Positions 39,320 to 52,600 of a stretch of DNA of 64,000 nt are shown piece by piece. A program made the position numbers and the translations under genes. How positions within the stretch are numbered: the stretch's first letter is position 1; every line of letters begins with the position of its first letter. Under the pieces are notes generated by a model, which ran no database searches, was not told the DNA's origin, and worked only from the letters and a program-made list of their open reading frames with translations. This stretch comes from Phallusia mammillata (taxonomy: Eukaryota > Chordata > Ascidiacea > Phlebobranchia > Ascidiidae), in NCBI GenBank assembly GCA_003260075.1, contig QLIY01000012.1:250811-314810 (forward strand), written 5' to 3'.

Positions 39320-42300
39320 CTGCAATTTAACATGATAAAAGATTAATACCAATTATAAGTTACCTTGTATCACAGTAAATCTCGGTTAAACTGGATTCGG
39401 TAAACCAGGATCTTCGCCTAATTCGGAAAAAAACTTTGTAATGTGGTAAGGCTTTAACTAACCGACATCGGTTAATTTTTAAACAAAACACTTTTTTTGT
39501 CCAAACGGGTCCGAATTGACCGAAGTTTACTGCATTTACATGAGGACATTTTAATAAACCATAGTTGAGAAAAAGAAACGTTGTTGAGAAAAGAAACCAA
39601 AGATACTTGTTTAACGTTTTATGGCAAATATTTTCAGTGGTGAGTTGACGGCTTGTAAGGTTTTCTGGGTTTAGTAAACGGCGTTAACATTTGAAACGCT
39701 AACCACAATTTTGAAAACAACAGAATTGCGCGCACAAACGATCTCCAATTTGACACGTGCAGTGGGAAACCGAAACGGCCTCGGTATTTCATGGACTCGC
39801 TTCTAACGATAACTCCGATAGCAACATTAAGGAGCGAAATGCAAAAACAAAGGGCGTCAATCAACAGATGTAGGTTCGAATTCAGAAACCGGCAATTACG
39901 GAAGTTATAACACCTGTAGAAAACGGTAAAACAAACGCACACAAAACCACAAAAATCTCGCCCAAAAAAATTTTCGCTTCTGTAGCACTAAACGCCTGTC
40001 TAAGGTTTCAAAACATTTGGCAAGAGCAAGTCAAAACATCAACAACCACGTGATATTAATTTGACCAATGAGCGGTGGCGGCGTGTTTGAGGACCGGGGA
40101 AGCGTCACTGCAACAAGCAATCAGTCTTCCGAGCTTTTGGTTTCAATGTGGCATAGCCAGATGTACTTTTGCGCGAGAAATCACGGATAATTGGTGCAGG
40201 CATGTTAAAGTCGCATGATTTATTTTTGTAATTGGTAAGTGAATTTTAAACGTTGAGAAGTAAACTTTGATGTGATAAAGTAGATGACTGCAGGATTTCA
40301 ACTTCAAGACAGCAAAACTTATGCAACATCGATTAAAACAAAGTCTTATGTTTGACATTGAGTGCAAGGGTGATAAAGTTTTTGAAAGTTGCGCAATTTT
40401 GTTTACAAAGTTGGAAGCATACGGTTCACAAAGATATTCAGGAGGGAAAAGGCAAGTAATAAAACAAATCAACAGTACGATGGGCATTTAAACCGTACAT
40501 GCACCCTTTTTCATGTCACAACTTTTTCCATTCAGGTAATCATATAAAACATCAGACGCACGGGTGAACAAATCGTTTCAATCAGCAACAATGTTACGAT
40601 GCGTGCTACCTGCTGACGGCAAATCCTTCATCGCCTCTCAGTCAGTTTTCCACAGTCAATAAAACTGAGGCACGGTGACGGAACGTGCAAGCATGTATGG
40701 GCGGTAACATAAGCTGCCGCGCTGTCCTGAAATCACGCACAGGAAACTTGCCTGGATGGAGAATGACGCCGGTGATCGGCTCATCTCAGTGACAAGCGAA
40801 ACACGCCAGAACAAACAGCTTGTCGCGCGTCAACGCCACAAAAAGTACTCGAATAGGCGCTACCGAACTGTAGTACTCACGAGAAAGTCCGTTTAAAAAT
40901 GGCCAACTTTCAAAATCTACATGAAAAGCAAAAGCAGTGTAAGCAAAGTTGCAGAAACAGCTCCGCTTAAATTTACTCACTGGTTGAAACCGTCGAAAAC
41001 AACCTAAAATTAAACTGTTGGTAAAACCACTATTCGGATCTTAATGTAATATTGATTATAATAATGGTGACCGCACAATAATTGTTTAATTAACAATCTG
41101 ACACAGAATAACTATATTTAAACATAACCGACATATTCTTGTATAATTAGTTTAAGTCCAGCCAAGTCATGTCGCGGTTTTCTAAATATTTTTAAATTCA
41201 CAAAACAATAACATTTTGCGCAAGAATCTAAAAACACAGCTCAGTAGCGACACCTTATGGATTTTAGTTACCTCGAAACGCCCGAGAACAAATAACTGCA
41301 GCGGCGGTTCGACGTTTGACAACATGCGATGTGAGTTTTGGCGCCTAAAAAACATTACAATCAGAGAGTTGGGAGTAAAGTTTCAACCGCCGGCAGTCGA
41401 CGAACGACCAATGCAAATGCCAAGCTTGTTTTGCCATCACATTACCTAGACCGCAGTCAACGACGGTTTGTCAAATCTATCGGCTCGTCAGGGCGCCGAA
41501 GAAAACAGGCGATGACTTCGCCTTGTGTGTACGCAAATAATTCCAACTCAGACTGCATGCGATTCTTGTGGGACCAAGTAATGTTCGGACAGTGTTGTGT
41601 CAAGATTATCAATGGCGGCCGCGGTGGCTCGAAGTTGCCAAACACGGTAACGAGACCGTTAACCGCGACCTTTACCCCGGTGCCCCGACGAGGAGCGACT
41701 GGTGCCACAAAACAGTGCCTGTCTTTTGCTGTCCACGGCAGCAAAACAAGTTGGTGGCAACTAATTTGGCGAGGGGGGGGGGGGTGCCCCGACGAGGAGC
41801 GACTGGTGCCACAAAACATTTGCTGTCCACGGCAGCAAAACAAGTTGGTGGCAACTAATTTGGCGAATTGAAATCAACTATGGGCTCGACTGTGTAGCAA
41901 CAGTTCGCACATTGTTCGTGCTCCCTAATGTATTGCGCCTGACCCCGTGGGCGAGCGATGACGACAATTGCTTGATTGACGTGCGTAGGGTTTCACCGCA
42001 AACATTTGTGGATGACAAGGCCACTTTCACCGCACGCTCTTCTGCATACAATCCTCCCAGGGACAAGCTGCACCACAGCGGTTGGGTTCAGTACAGGTCG
42101 AAAGAAGACCGTGTTGTGTATACTGAGGGACAATGCAACACATAGAGTAAAACTGTTAGTTGGCTGCAAGGTTTAGTTGTTAGCATCACCATATGTTTCG
42201 ATTAAAGTACTTTATTGTTTTAATTTATCTTTTACAAGTACCCAAAAATATATACTCGACAGATTACAAAAATCCTTGTTACCAAAAACTCAGAAAAATC

Positions 42301-43622
42301 TAAGGAAACATTTTTGCCCAAAATTTTAGAGAAACCTTCACACAACAGGTTCTGCCAAACAGGCCTTAATGCAATATGCAACTGGTGTTACTTGATGTGT
42401 GAGTTCCAATCACCGCAACAGCTAAGAAAACCGCATAGCAAATACGTTCGTCAAACTTCGACCAATGATGTAGCACTCATGCATCCAACTCTACGCATGT
42501 GTTGCTATGTGAAATGACGAAATGCAACCCCATGAAGCAACAACACAAAACAAAAGCTATATAAAGTACAAGTCACCTTTGACCCCGAGTGACCTTCAAA
42601 CCTAGTGTGGCCTTTTAATCCACAACGGGTCACTGCTGGATTCAATGTTAAGCCATGAGGGGGGGGGGGACAAAAGCTATACAAAGTACAAGTCACCTTT
42701 GACCCCGAGTGACATTCAAATCTAGTGTGACCTTTTAATCCACAACGGGTCACTGCTGGATTCAATGTTAAGCCATGAACAAATATTGAGTAAAAAAGTC
42801 TCGTGTGGGTTTTAGTGGGGTTTTGAGCAAAAATCGTTGTATAGAGTATATGTTTGTTCAGTTGCACACTGCGCACAAAATTGCAAGGATGGCCAAGCAG
42901 TTAGTTCGACCACTTTGCCCGCAAGGCTGCGTATTTTAATCTCGTCTTAGTTTAAACAGATGTATTTCTGCTAAATTTAGGACTCTTCCCCAGTGGAATA
43001 AACCCAGTGTCCCAACTTAAAACAAGAAAAATGCTTTGGGCGTGAGACCGAGTATGTTTGAGTTTTCTGTCAACTGTCTATAGATTATGAATGTTCTGGG
43101 GATAAATTGTGTATGCCTCACAAAAAATACAAAATGTGTGCTATAAATCCCTATCGAAGCTATAAATCCCTATAGGTAAATATTATCGAAGCTGCGGTAA
43201 TAGTAACTTAACTGAGACATTCACAAAACAACTTTAATTGCTTACATAATATGGCACAGGTCAAAAAATGGACCAAACTTTAAGGCAAAGATTCGGTGCC
43301 GCGGATCAATCAGTGGCGACCACCATGCAAGTCGGAGTCCGTGCGGTCAAGCGCTCGGTAACGCGACCCCTAAGCAGATAAATATCGCAACAGCACTGGG
43401 CAAGCGCGAAACACAAGAAGGCCGAAGCCTAAAAATCAATGGCCGGGCACGCGATGTATCTTTGCAAACAGACCACGAACAGCGGTTGGGGGGTTCAGGC
43501 CCGTGGCACGGTCAGTGGTGCGAGGGACAGCTGGGTGGACGGGAGGCGGCAGAGCATGAAGGGTTGTGCCTATGTGGGCTGTCCACGGTGCATCTGTCAT
43601 CGGGGCTCGGCGCGCCGGGGCT

Positions 43623-43693
<71 letters not shown>

Positions 43694-46600
43694 CCGGTGC
43701 CACTGACGGGGTGCGGATTGAGTGGGTGGGTAAAGATGAGGCTGAGAGATAGCTGACTCGTCCGTCGGCAGGTCACGGCCACTGGAAGACAGAGACTCCC
43801 AGCGAGGGTGCCTGTCCGGTGTGTGTTGTCACGCCAACCCGCGCGACCTCTGACCTTTACTGAATCTTCAATCGTCCCCATCACTGGACTTTGCCGAAAG
43901 CCAATTGTTGGACTAACAGGCATTTGGTGCGACAGCTGATGTCAAGCCTATTACGGCCATGTTGCGAATTCCGGGTGCTTCACTTGTCACGCCAATTATA
44001 AAGGCAGTATAAAGCTAACGACCCAATTGAAACCCTCGCCTATGGTCAAGCGCCGTTTGTGTACAAAGGTCCCATTGTTTCCACAAATCGCAATGACCTA
44101 TAGACCCCCAATCTTGTGGGTATTTACAGACAAAAAGTATAATTTGGCCAAGATCAACACTTTACATCATCTATGATTGCCATCACTTTAAGCAGACCTC
44201 GAATAAACAAAATGTATGTAACCTCAAATTCACCTGCTAAGAATCGCTTTGCTGTTTGGACACTGCGTAGTGAATATGGGAAATCAAAATTGCTTGGAGA
44301 AAAACGCTAAGCTATTCAAATTCAAACAATACGAAATCGAAACAAAGTCGGGGATCCATAAAGAGTGGTTCGACTTTGGTCGCAAAAATCTAAATGTGTT
44401 TATGTATAAATGACCAAATCTGACGCAATTTTTAGTTTGTTAAAGTACGGGATAGACAACGAGAGAATCTGTTTTGTTTTTTATTACTGTTATCGTTTGT
44501 GGCAGATTGTTTTATTGTCGCAGAACGAATTTTCTAATGTATGTTTCTATGTCACAGTTTGACTAAATTACGCATAATACGTGCTGATTGTTAATAAGTT
44601 TGCATCAAAACCAGAGATTTGCACGAAAACGGTATTTTCCTGTAATTAGTACGAGTTATTTTATTAAACTTAGTAACCCGCGTTTACAACTATCACAAGG
44701 GAAAAAATGTATTCATTCGCAATAACTTTTGTGTGCTTACAAGGGTCGCAGGGGCCTGTGGGTCGCGCCAGAAGTATTTGTAGACACCTGCTGTAAGCTA
44801 CTTGCGAACGAGAGCGTTTACCACCATATTATCGTTCACGATATCACCCCAAGTGCGAAGTTGAAAAAACAACAAGAGTGAAAAGCAAGAAGACGTAGCG
44901 TGCATGATTATAACGGATCAGTGTCAAGCGGTGGTGCAATGTTTCGTTAGCAGCGCTCGTAAGGTCGACACAAAACGCCTAAGCTTGTTACAGGTCGACC
45001 AGAAAGTGTTGGTTTAACCCTTTATGCGGGGCACACTGCTACGACGCGCTTGTGTGTTTATGTGCAAACACCCACCGGCCCCTCTTTTGGCTCCCCTGAG
45101 GCTGCTTCGACCCCCAACATCGAAAATTGGCCCCCTGGATGGGGTGTCACGCGCGAAACCATGAACAAGAAAATTGTCCGTTCCGCCAGTCACCCCGCCA
45201 GGAATCCTGGTAATTCGTAACCCATGCACCTAATTACGTCTTTAAATCAGGCAGGTTTTTACCTAAATGCATCGTTGGGGGTGAAGTGCCGTTTTAGCAA
45301 AGGTAAAGGCGGAAATAAGTTAGCTACGATTAGGATGGGCTCTGCATAACTAGGGCGATTTTCCGCTTCTTAAATAACAGCATGGGGTTAAATAACAGCT
45401 TGTTTTTGCAGTTGATATCACACCTGCTGATGAACAATCACGAGTCTATAGTACAGGCAGGTAACGAGCGTCTGGCATCGACCAAGGGCGAAGACAGACG
45501 GTGGGATCTTTGGGGTTATAGGGTTTCCGTTACTGAGGACGGCGAACATAAATCTTGTGATAAAGACTGACGTGCGGTAGGTGTTGGTTACAACATACTG
45601 CAGCCAGTCTGCTCATTAAGTCACACTTGTGTGGTTTTGTGTAAAATAAATACAATTTTTAATAATCTTTATGGAGAATCTGTGTACAGCCGGGGGGGGG
45701 GATTGGTTACAACATACTGCAGCAAGTCTGCTCATTAACAAGCGGCTTTCCAGGGGGACACAAACACGAACGGTGATGTAACGGTTTCATGCGTGTGAAG
45801 TCGAAGTTTATACAAGAATTCCAGCATGGTAGACAAGTGTAAGTCACACTTGTGTGGTTTTGTGTCAAATAAATACAATTTTTAATAATCTTTATGGAGA
45901 ATCTGTGTACAGCCGAGTTGTTGATTTGCATGTAAGAAAGTCGACGCACTCTTGTACGCAAATACATCTCTCCGGCCGGGTATTTAATTATTTACGTGTC
46001 ATGACGATTGTGGTGAAACAAGAAGTATGCTGAAACTGGAATCAATTTTACTTAAACGTTATGTTACAGATCACAATCTATTCCTAAGAACACTACTAGC
46101 CATCGCTTTTAAGTACAATAATTTTTTTCTCTATTTTACGAAGGGCATGTATTTTGCCTGGAACATAAACCAGCAAATCTAGTCTTGCATCCCATTGCAA
46201 GAAGACAAAAGAATCTAAAACTTTGCAAAAAATAACCAAGAAAAAAAACGAAAAACTTTGGAGCACAATCACGTCCCATACTCCACTCAGACAAGATCTC
46301 AACAAGAAGCCGTGACTAATGCACCACAGTCAGATCCAAAGCCAAAAACCCACAATCCTCAAACATTTACATAGGATTAACGCGTCAACGCCAAACACAG
46401 CTGTCGTCACACAAGTGGTCAAGCTGTCCACTTCTTCCGTCGCACGATGGACAACCCCGGACGCTTTATCTCGAGTAAGGCTAAATTGATGACCGAAATA
46501 GGATACATGGACGTCGCGCCAAGGCCTCCTGACAATGCCATCTATCGAGACCGACGAACCGTGTATAAGGTATAGGAAACTGCGGCTTTCTCGAGCAGAT

Positions 46601-49600
46601 GCATCTTTGCGTTTTGAAATCCGTTAAAGTCGCGTTTTGGGGTGTCGGGATTTCGAGAGCGTGGGTTAACGGGGGAAGTTGGGGCCGACCCAAGTCGTAA
46701 CCCCGTGTGCGACCCCCTGTTTGGAATATGACGGAACAAGAGCCGCATGTTCCGTTGTAAACATAAGATTGATACTGTTGGGAAATGCGGAAACACTTGT
46801 GTTTTGTAAGATAGGGTGAAATATTTGCAGTAAATACCCGTATTGGTAAGCATTACGTTATACACAAAAATTTCTTCATATTTATGAAACCGGAATATCG
46901 CACACAACTTTCAAGGTAAGAGCAAGAAACCTTTGTATATTGGATCTCAACCTTTTTTTGCAGTAACACATCGCTATTAAAATGTATATCTAAAAAATCC
47001 AATAAATTTTTTTTTTTACTTATACTCCAATGTCGAAATTATGTAATAAAGTTCGTGAAATCAAACGAGTGTGGCACAAGCAAAGTGAATAGAGTCTAAA
47101 CCAAAATGTATTTTAGGTTTCATTATTGTGGTATGTATTTTGAAAACTCATTTTTGCGATATGTTTGCGAAATCGTAATAATTATATCCCACGGACGTAA
47201 AAATGAACGTTTCATAAATATTTGAAGGAAAATTTCTTCCCTACCTGGTTGTTACGATTATCCAGGGTGAAGTGACCAACAGACACAATTACTTCATGCA
47301 GCAGTTCAGTGTGCTCTCCCTGTACACAGTACCACAGTAGGTAGGTGCAAATATGCCGGTATTCCAATGAAACTCCCTCTGCTCCGAGACTAGCCTGCAA
47401 CAAAACAATGTTTTTTTTCGTTGTTTGTTTCCTGACATGAACATGTAAAGTGTAGGGCAAGTGTTTTTAATATTGAAGTCATTTTTGTAGATTTGTAGCT
47501 AAAAAAAACTTGCCTTAGTCACATGTGATCCCCCCCTAACTGACTAAAGACTGAGATTTGATGATCATGTCAAATCGCTTAGTTTAGGGAGATTTACACC
47601 ACAGCACGAAAAGTGGCCATATACTGCGAAAATAGCACAGACAGAGGGCAACATATAGTGATCAATGTTTATAAATCGTTGTACGGTGTCAAAACGTTCA
47701 AATGTTTAGTAAACGCGGCATACAAACATAGGCAGCAACACGATCCAATGGCGTGCGATATATAACTCCCGTAGGTGCTTTCAAACTATTTCCAATGCAT
47801 CAACGTCGAGCCACTGTTTGAAGTAACGCATACGGCAAAATATCAAGTGAGCATGCGCCTGAAACATGGCTCTGATGTTCAAGGTTAGATCGGAACGAAA
47901 CCAGACACCAAACGATGTGGCTCGACTTGGTAACATTCCCGATGAATGTGAGCGTGTTGCGTCAACAGAAAGATCGTAGCGACCGTGCACGCTTCAGCAG
48001 ACAGAGGTCGCTCGAGAGCAAGCACGATGTTGTGGGCCTAAATATGTTACCGGCGCACAAGCGGCTGGTAATGGTTTATGAAGTTAGTGTTAGGCGTCCC
48101 TGGCGTTTGCAGTCGGCGCCCCCGCATATTGTCGCCACAACATGATTAGACTTAGAGGCGCGAGGGTCGGTTCAAACCACCTGCGACCCTCTATAACCGC
48201 TACATGAATTTTGTCAGTGATTTTTTTCAATTTCTGACAAAATATGTGCAAAGAGTGTTACTAACGTAAAGAGAATTACATGGGGACCAAATTAGTTTCG
48301 CAAATAAATTTAGGATTGGGTTTTAAGTGCTTTCTGCTTCAAGTCAAATCTTCGTACATAATGCACTTAAGTTATGGTCCTGTACATGTCATCAATCATC
48401 CAAACTGTTAACTCAAAAATGCAAGCATATGATCAGGTACAGAGTATCACTTTCTTCGTTGCGTACTTCTACAATTTAGTTTCTACAAGGCCTCGTTTTG
48501 AACACCTACAAAAAGTTTTCAAGACACTGCATACGGTTTGGCACCCAGGTAGATAAAAGTTTAATGCAAATCCCGAAAAACAATTCAAACTATGCAAAAA
48601 AATTCCTCCGATTTAACCAAGTTGCAATTTTGTAGGCGACTGACAAGCAGACCGCCTGAGACTCTGTTTACACAATCCGCAATTGAATCAGCCACAGAGA
48701 GCCGGGTTGTCTGCCCATCTTCGCAACAACAACATCGGCAGAAAGTAGGAAGAATGCCGGAGATGTGGGTTGCGCTGACCCCTAGGGATATGAGCGATTC
48801 CGGGCCGAAAATGAGACTGATTCTCAACCTCCGGTACAGGCGGTAACACAACATCCGATGAGCGGAAAGTAGAAAACAGTCAGACGTCTGCAGTGGTTTT
48901 GTTGTGCACGACTTCGACATTTGAAATTTCGATTTTTGTTCAAGTATGTGGCATACTTTGCATTGTTAAAATTGGAAACGCATTTATTTGGGTTTTCGGA
49001 GTTGTCTCGATTTTGCACACAAAAGTAGGTACATTATTCTGTTTGGGCCTTATAGTTATATTCGGGATCTTGGATAAAAAGCATATATTCAAGTAGGTTA
49101 TACAAACGGGTCGCACAAATGAGGCATAAAAATAGTATTCAACACCTTATACCGTCACTGCCATAAGGTATATGTGTGGTGTTTTTGCATGGCAATACCG
49201 AATGACTTCGATCTTGCCTATTAAAAAACTGACTGGGTTTAAATTTATCCTGCTTAAATTTTCTTTACAACTTAGTCAACCAACACACCTGTAGAAGGCG
49301 CAAATCCATTTCAGCAACCGCATTGGGGGGGGGGAACTTAGCCAACCAACACACCTGTAGAAGGCGCAAATCCATTTCAGCAACCGCATTGAGAACTTTC
49401 ATCACAGCAAGCGCCACATTGAGGGTCTGAGGTTGGATCGAAGCTCTTTGCTCGTCCTCGGCCGCTGATCTCAGGGTCGTCGGTCTCTCGGGGGCGCCAT
49501 GGAGCAGGAGGCCGTATAGAACTGACACAATACCCATTAATTCCGTGTGCTGAAGTGTAGGCAGAAGCTGGGTGGGGTCGTTGTCCCACTGGTTCACTGC

Positions 49601-52600
49601 AGAATCGCCCTCACAGCTCGTAGTCTTGTTGTTGTTTGTAGCTGATTTGTGTTTTGATGCATGCTGGTGATTGTCGGCCGACAGACGGTTTCTAAAATGG
49701 AGATTGTTAATGATTTTTTTTCACGGCAAAAACGAGGCTTCGTCAATTAGGCAAACGCAAACGTAAAATTCAGTACAAAAGGTGTTGGAATATAAATTCA
49801 ACAAAATCTATAAAATGGGGGGGGGGCACGGCAAAAAAAACGAGGTTTCGTCAATTAGACACACGCAAACGTAAATTTCAGTACAAAAGGTGTTGGAATA
49901 TAAATTCAACAAAATCTATAAAATAGAGGCCCGAATGATACCAAAAAAGCCTTCTATTTTAAATGCAAAGTAGCAAAAAACATGCATAACTTAGCAGTAC
50001 GTATGTTATACGTACGTCATTAAGTACGTAATTTAGCAGTACATACGTCAAGACAAGTATTGACGCGCTTAAAGTTGAAGGGATTGTCACTTAACAACAG
50101 ATCGCGAATAAATTAATAACAACAGTAACCTCATGGTAACAAAGGACGTGGCCGATTCAAGAAATTTCAGTCCGCTTTCGACAAAAGCCGCCAAGTTGCT
50201 CCCGGGCGCCACCTCGTGTCGCACATTGCTGAGATATTGACCGAGAACATCGAGAACACGGGACGCAACGATGTAGCTGTAAATTTGATAAAAACTAAAT
50301 AAACTAGTGTACAATATTTTAGAAAGGCGACCCTTTGAGATTTTTACATAGGGTACGGTTACTCCAGCAACCTTTAAGCATGTTAACGCATGGTGCGCTT
50401 AGTTAGAAAATACAAATGATATCGCATTTCAATATAATGCATATGTAAGGTTATAAGCCTACTTTGAACATGAAAAAGCAAAACAAGTTTACAAATGTAT
50501 TTAGGCACACAATACGGGGGGGGGGAAACGCATGGTGCGCTTAGTTAGAAAATACAAATTTCAATATAATGCATATGTAAGGTTATAAGCCTACTTTGCA
50601 CATGAAAAAGCAAAACAAGTTTACAAATGTATTTAGGCACACAATACATGGTTCTAAATATCTTCAGCAAGAAGATACATGCCAATTTCAGAGTGTAAAA
50701 CATAACAACGTGTCGCCAGTATACAAATGTAAATTCTGGACTAACAACTAAAAAAAACCTTATCTTTGCCAAGCAAATTATCTCTGTATAGGTTTTTACA
50801 CAAACAGACCAAAAGAAAAAATGTGCCAGTAATTGCGATTTTTGCGGTAAGGTGATACGTAGGCAGACAAACAAACAGATCTAACCACAGATCTAGCATC
50901 GCAAATTGCTACGTGAACCACCAACAATCAGTCGATCATAGAACAACACAGTGGTGGTATATTAGGACCAAGATCATGAACGAAAATCAACTGACCTGAT
51001 AACATCAAGACCACGGTTAAGGTAAACCTCCGGGGGGGGGGAAACCACCAACAATCAGTTGATCAAAGAACAACACAGTGGTGGTATATTAGGCCCAAGA
51101 TCATGAACGGAATTGCAAATCAACTGACCTGATAACATCAAGACCACGGTTAAGGTAAACCTCCAGGACTTTGCGATGTTCGTTGTTCGGCGCCGGAATC
51201 ATTTGAGTAAATGATTTGCTTCTGGAAATTAAAATAAACATCGGGTTGTTGTCATAAGCTTCTGTACGGAAAATGTTGTTTAACATGAGCTGCAGAAAAA
51301 ATTGAACAAAAACGGAGTTGCTCACGTTTAAGTAACAATTTCCCCCAAATAATTTGCCGTGGGGTTTTTCAAATCTAGTGGTAAATTTGACATTCTTCGG
51401 GTGAGAAATATAAAAAAGAAAACTGATTAGCTACTGATTCAGATTTACAAACACTTTTAGTCATCCATTCATACCAATTTAAGATTTCAAAAGCAATCAA
51501 GGTTGTTGTTTTCTTGTGCAATCGTCTTAGGGGCAATAAACTTTTCAGACAAAGCAGCAAAATAATTTCTTAAATCAATAAATTAAACAAAGTCAAACGA
51601 CCCACTTTGGCTTTACAGATTCTTCAGTAGGTGGATTGCCAGCCATCATGCTTAGAGTGACAGCAAGGGCACGAAGTAATGATGGTGATGCCGGGTCAAA
51701 CATGTTGTCAACCTTCGGCAAAGACGACGTGGTTTTCTTTGATTGGCTGGCAGGTGCAGCACGTGGTGTGTTTGATTTTGTCGCTTCTCCGACCTCATTT
51801 TTCTGATAAAAAGTGCTTTGACTAAAATGGCTGAATAAAATGTACTTGAAATGTTTGTTAAAAGTTGTAATTTAGAACGTTGAAAAAAGTTTTACAGACG
51901 TTTTTCGCTGTTATTGTGACCACTTATTTACCTCATTTTTCTGAAAAAGCATGTTTTTGAACCAAAAAAAACACAATAAATGTATACAATTCAATTGTTT
52001 GTCAAAAGTATAGTTTAGGGCGTAGAAAAGAGTTTTACAGATGTTTATGTTGTTATCATATCAACTTACTGATATTTGCGGCAGCAGGGCATCAACCAAA
52101 CCCATCACACGGTTTGAATACACAGCATACACACAGTTGTCATGGTTACCGGCGCACGCAAATCGAAAGCAGGAGGCAGCGTTGCCAAGTAACCTTAACA
52201 AGCAAAACGTTCATTTAGAACATGCAATACAGAAATGTACAAACAAATTGTAGCATTGCATTTGCAAACCTGTCTGGCAAGATTGCCGGCAAATCAGGGT
52301 TTGAATCCCCGCGGAAATAAATCTCGAAAATTCTTTCTAGCATTTCAAAGCCTCCTCCGATTCTAAACGCTGATTGGTCTGTTGCAGCCTGTGGTAGAAC
52401 ATATAAATTTCAAGTGAATGTTGTAACAAGTTACATTAATAAAGATGTACTAATACAAAAATCGTCCTAATCCACGGATGCTCAACAGACGATTCGAGTT
52501 ATTTATATTTTTATCATTTTAAACGATGCCATTTTGTGGGCAAAATCGATATCCGCAGTGGTTTTTAATAAGAAATACAGACTAATTTAAGTGCGCTAAA

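Larger units (their letters stand above)
39320..47244 (-). other. SCAPER intron 29 (7.9 kb), largest intron
   Basis: No exon was recognised. It contains a pogo-like MITE at 39373-39532, duplicated segments around G pads near 41.7, 42.6 and 45.7 kb, and a 69-base G run at 43623. Given the Islet-SCAPER pairing it is a prime place to test for Islet enhancers, but no specific element is proven. Confidence 0.6.

Noticed and set aside
48150..48205. Possible tRNA B-box (GGTTCAAACC)
   Set aside because: No matching A-box, acceptor stem or cloverleaf can be drawn around it.
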